A DNA stretch of 64,000 bases, from positions 249,189,582 through 249,253,581 of the forward strand of contig CP136061.1 of NCBI GenBank assembly GCA_032622095.1. The letters run 5' to 3'. The DNA comes from Siphonodentalium dalli. Its lineage: Eukaryota > Mollusca > Scaphopoda > Gadilida > Siphonodentaliidae. Positions 59,979 to 64,000 of the stretch are shown in pieces. Within the stretch, counting starts at the first letter, position 1, and each line of letters starts with the position of its first letter. Below the pieces are notes generated by a model. The model did no database searches. It was not told where the DNA came from and saw only the letters and a program-made list of their open reading frames with translations. Position numbers and translations under genes: made by a program.

Positions 59979-60509
59979 AAAGGTGGATTATCTCTTCCGC
60001 AACATGGTCTATATAGTTTCCTGGGTTTGAAATAATGAATACGAATCGAAGACCCCTGTCCTGAAACGCGTCTATCAATTATTATTGATTTTATTTGGAA
60101 TTTTGTTCGTATAAAATAACTCTGTGCCGTTCAATGATGGTCCCTGATATTCACGGCCGTCGTTGTTAATTTTAGTTTTTTAGTTATTTTCAGTTATTTT
60201 AATCATTGACAATATGCTACACTGTAGGTCTTATTTACTTGATTCGCACTTAATATTACAATATATACACTCAATCGGAGACTTTTTGCGCCTCGCATTG
60301 ATTCGGAGCACCGTACTGGAGGCCTCTATATAAAAGTTATATATATAGAACAAATAAGTGTCCCATTAATTGAATAAAATATTATCGAAAAAAAAAATCA
60401 ATATTAATTGATAGAACCGTTTCCGGGCAGGGATTTCCTTTTCAAGCGTATTATTTCATACCCAGATAAACTATTTAAAATTTGTTATTTAAAGAGACAG
60501 TCCATCTTT
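59979..60509. mobile_element. 531-bp foldback element (copy 3)
   Basis: Same as 50289-50819. Confidence 0.8.
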
Positions 60510-63099
60510 CATAATAAAGATAGCAAAGTTTATTAATAAAGCTAACAAAGTTTTTTAACAAAGATAGATCAGTTTATCAATAAAAATAACTAATTTAATA
60601 ATAAATATAGCTAAGTTTATCAATAAAGCTAACTAAGTTTATTAATACATATAGCTAAGTTGATCATCAAAGAAAGCTAAGTTTTTGTTTTTTACTAAAG
60701 AGAGTTAAGTGTATTAACAAAGATAGTTAAGTTTATTAATAAAGATAGCTACGTTTATTAATAGTGATAACTTTTATTTATTAATAAAGATAGTTAATTT
60801 TATCAATACAGATGGTTAAGTTTATTAATAAAGATATCTAAGTTTAATATGATCGTATGTGACACGTAACGGGGCAACCACACGCGGTGCTTCGTCGGAT
60901 CTAGTTATGCGAAATTTGACCAGATTTGACCTTGAATTTACCGTTTTGAATGTCAATGTCAGGTCGGGGTTACGAGTTAAGCCGTCCAAAACACTGCCCG
61001 GACAAAAGTATCCCTAGCTATCGAATATCGTCGAAATCCGCCACTAATACCCGATTTGATCTTGAATCGACCATTTTGAAGATCAAGCATCACACTTTGA
61101 CCCGTCCAAAACACTTCCCGGACAAACGTACACTTAGGTATCAAGTTTCGTCGAAATCCGTCCGGAAGTTTTCCCGGCCATAGCTAACAGACAAAAGTCA
61201 CAAACTATACATTAGGTTTTAGCTGGGTACCTGTCTGACGGGCATGTGGGTGAGACGAAATTTGTTGGCATCCCCATCTACACCAACACCCCCAAAAAAT
61301 GGTGGAAATCGGGCCAGTGGATACCCAGATACAGTTCAATGTCATTTAAAATATCAAGTTCACGCCGCACGGGCATCCGGGTGTGACGAAATTGCTCAGC
61401 GCCTGAAACTACCCCCACATACCAAATTTGGTGAAAATCGGCTCAGCGGAGAACTTGAGTTCAAGGTCATTTGAAGGTCAAGGTCACGCCACACGGGCAA
61501 ACGGATATACCCATGTTAGTCCTTAGGTCAAACTACATACCCGTACCAAGTTTCATCAAAATCGGTTAGCCGTTTCCGATTCCATCGCGGAAACACACAC
61601 ACACATACATACACACACACCCACACGCACAGACCACAAACTTTCTTCAAATATATAATAGATTCTTTATGGAGGTCAAGTTTAAATTGATATCGTACTC
61701 CCATGTTTCTGTTCGTCAGATACAGACTCGAGTATGTAGGAGCCTCGATACCGGTATATTTCTAAAGGATAGCTATAAAAGGCCTCTGAATATTGACATT
61801 AGCGCGTACATCGCAACACATATCTAGCAAAATGGCCCTTTAAGTGAGATGTCTTTCAACAGAGGTCAAGGTCATTTTATGGTCAAGGTCAAGGTCATAT
61901 AAGCCCCCCACATCAACTTGACAACAAATTTGGTTGAGGCTTAATTCCATCTTCACCAACGAAGGCGACCCATGTTATGATGGACATATCATTTGACTTC
62001 CTCGCTGCCACCACTGCTCACAAATGATTTCAAATAATAAGCCGCGTTCCGATGTTGAGTGTGAATACCTGGCAGCCAGCCAATACTATTCGCGCGACAT
62101 ACAACCGTGAAAAAATCCCCCTTGTTAGGGTAGATTGGTTCAATCATTTATCTCGAAGGAATTGATAAGCCGCTGATATGTCTGTGAGGCCAAATCGTTG
62201 CGAGACGGGAACTTATTGAATGTGTTGTCCGCCTATTAGGGGGATTTTTCGCTGAGCAATTTGTCCGGAGGAAAATTACACGCAGCTAAGGCGTGATCGT
62301 TATTACAAAACACCATAAGTAAACATCGGCGCAACACACGATGTCGTGCTATACATTGTTGGAAAGGGTACATCCTTGGCTATTCAACTGTGGTAATTTG
62401 ATTCTGAAGCAGGCACGTTTGCTTGTGCTATTTTCGCATATATCTTTTGCGAAAACGGTTATAAATGCAACCAAGTCTAGTATACTGATGTGAAATCAGT
62501 GTTTCCTGCGGAGACCAATTTTTTCTGGATTCTAGCCCACAACACCAAATGACGCAAATGACGTCATGGGCCATGTCATGACGTCTTCGCTGATTTTATT
62601 CAGCTAACCAACGAAATTGGTCAAACGAAACTAATATATAGGCCAAAATCACGTAGGAATTGTTCAGAAAAACTAAAGTTGTTAATTTTATAACCATCCC
62701 GTTGGTCCACTTCCGATTCTGTGTCACCGTTTCTTTTTGGGATATTATTGTTCCCATGATTCTATGCGAAAGCGAAGCGGAAGTCACGTGATTTTTAACC
62801 CATTTTTCTTGTCCGGATTTTCATCGCGTCGAAATGCTGTTTCATGGTATTGTAAAAATTAATGACGTCATTCACGCCTAAACATGAAAAGCAACAACGC
62901 GCCTGCGGCGCGTTGTGGTTGCTATTATCAAAGATAGCTAAGTGTTTTTAATAAAGAGAGTTAAGTTTATTCATAATGATAATTAAGTATATAAATAGAG
63001 ATAGTTAAGTCCATTAATACAGATGGTTAAGTTTATTGATAAAGATATTTATTAATACAGATAGTTAAGTTTTTAAATAAAGATAGCCAAGTGTTTTAA

Positions 63100-63691
63100 A
63101 GGGGTACTGTACGCCATTTTCAATAAATTCCCGGTGATAACAACGATCTATTATCGATACTATATAGAAATATAAGTAATTTGAGTCGAAGATGTATTCT
63201 GTAAACGCTCAGGTTAATAGGCTATCTTAAAATTTAATAATTTAAAAGTTAATAATTTAATATAAATTGATTTTATGGCTCCAGCCATAAAATGGCGTCT
63301 CTTAAAATTCGAATTTCCGTGTACAAAACGTAATCAAATTATAATTGAGGGATACCGGATTAGGAAAACAATTGCACACACGATCGTTTGAAACATTATG
63401 CTTATACGGGGAGAAAACCCAAGCCATTCATTGACTAGTGACGGTACACTAACTTAAATGAGTATATGGGACTACTAACCATATAATATAATGTTTATTT
63501 GATTCATTTGGTTGAAAACTTTACAAAAATTACTCGACAACGACAATTTGTATTTTTGCATTCCGGTAAATTTGCCATCCGTAACAATACTTCGTACTCA
63601 ACAAACTTTCAAAAAATTGAAAAGTTGTTACATTATTCTCCGACTCGGGGATTATAGAAACCAACAACAACATCTTGGGTACAGTACCCCT
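63100..63691. mobile_element. 592-bp TTAA MITE (copy 3)
   Basis: Same as 53410-54001. Confidence 0.9.
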
Positions 63692-64000
63692 TTAACACAG
63701 ATAGTTAAGTTTATTCATAATGATAATTAAGTTTATAAATACAGATAGTTAAGTTTATTATTACAGTAGCTAAATTCATTAATAAAGATAGCAACGTTTA
63801 CTAATACAGATAGTTAAGTGTATTAATGAAAATAGCTAAGTTTATTAATATAGATACTTAACTTTATTAATAAAGATAGTTAAGTTTATTAATAAAGATA
63901 GCTACGGTAATAATACAATTAGATTAGTTAATTATTGAAGAGCTAAGTTGATTTAACAAAGTTTAAAATTAGTTGATTAAAGCAAGATTGACTAATCAAG

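Larger units (their letters stand above)
55481..64000 (+). repeat. 9,690-bp tandem unit, copy 3 (cut by window end)
   Basis: 8,520 bp visible, with no difference from copy 2 in the stretches I compared. The window ends within the third minisatellite block, so the SINE head and right end are not seen. The array may continue. Confidence 0.95.

Overview
This is a gene-poor, AT-rich window of animal nuclear DNA that is crowded with repeats. Introns with canonical GT/AG borders, an S1 chymotrypsin-type protease exon, a PAN/Apple exon, non-LTR retrotransposon tails and many TTAA- and TTA-flanked miniature DNA transposons all point to a metazoan. The retrotransposon C-termini and general repeat style suggest a marine invertebrate, probably a lophotrochozoan such as a mollusc; that placement is inference. 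No bacterial, viral or organellar gene system is visible, and nearly all open reading frames are short chance or repeat-derived frames.

Layout: 1-2,490 holds a BED zinc-finger remnant and small tandem repeats. 2,490-7,000 is a two-copy segmental duplication whose second copy carries a TTA-flanked DNA transposon. 7,000-11,140 has a 270-bp CpG-rich direct repeat pair and diverged tandem repeats. 11,141-16,140 and 19,513-25,303 are two copies of a ~5 kb duplication. Comparing them gives precise empty sites for a 1,260-bp TTA element and a 493-bp TTAA element. 16,140-19,500 carries a 152-bp tandem array and a 590-bp foldback element. 25,300-32,640 contains two non-LTR retrotransposon C-terminal remnants in opposite orientation, a decayed CXC-type fragment and several repeats. 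32,721-33,237 is the best gene start: TATA and CCAAT motifs plus the signal-peptide/PAN-domain first exon of a secreted protein on the minus strand. 34,000-36,040 is a cluster of foldback elements.

36,041-64,000 is a head-to-tail array of a 9.69-kb unit: copy 1 36,041-45,790, copy 2 45,791-55,480, copy 3 from 55,481 and cut by the window end. Each unit carries one terminal exon of an S1 serine protease (minus strand, catalytic Ser motif GDSGSPL), a 78-bp hairpin in its presumed 3'UTR, several foldback/TTAA elements, a 23-bp x4 minisatellite and a ~22-bp minisatellite split by transposon insertions. Complete copies also carry a tRNA-like SINE head. Copies 2 and 3 look identical where I compared them, and copy 1 differs only in its first ~2.3 kb. 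This means either a very recent amplification or an assembly artefact.

The genes here do not form a pathway. The main story is duplication at three scales combined with nonautonomous transposon activity, leaving orphan copies of a protease's last exon.
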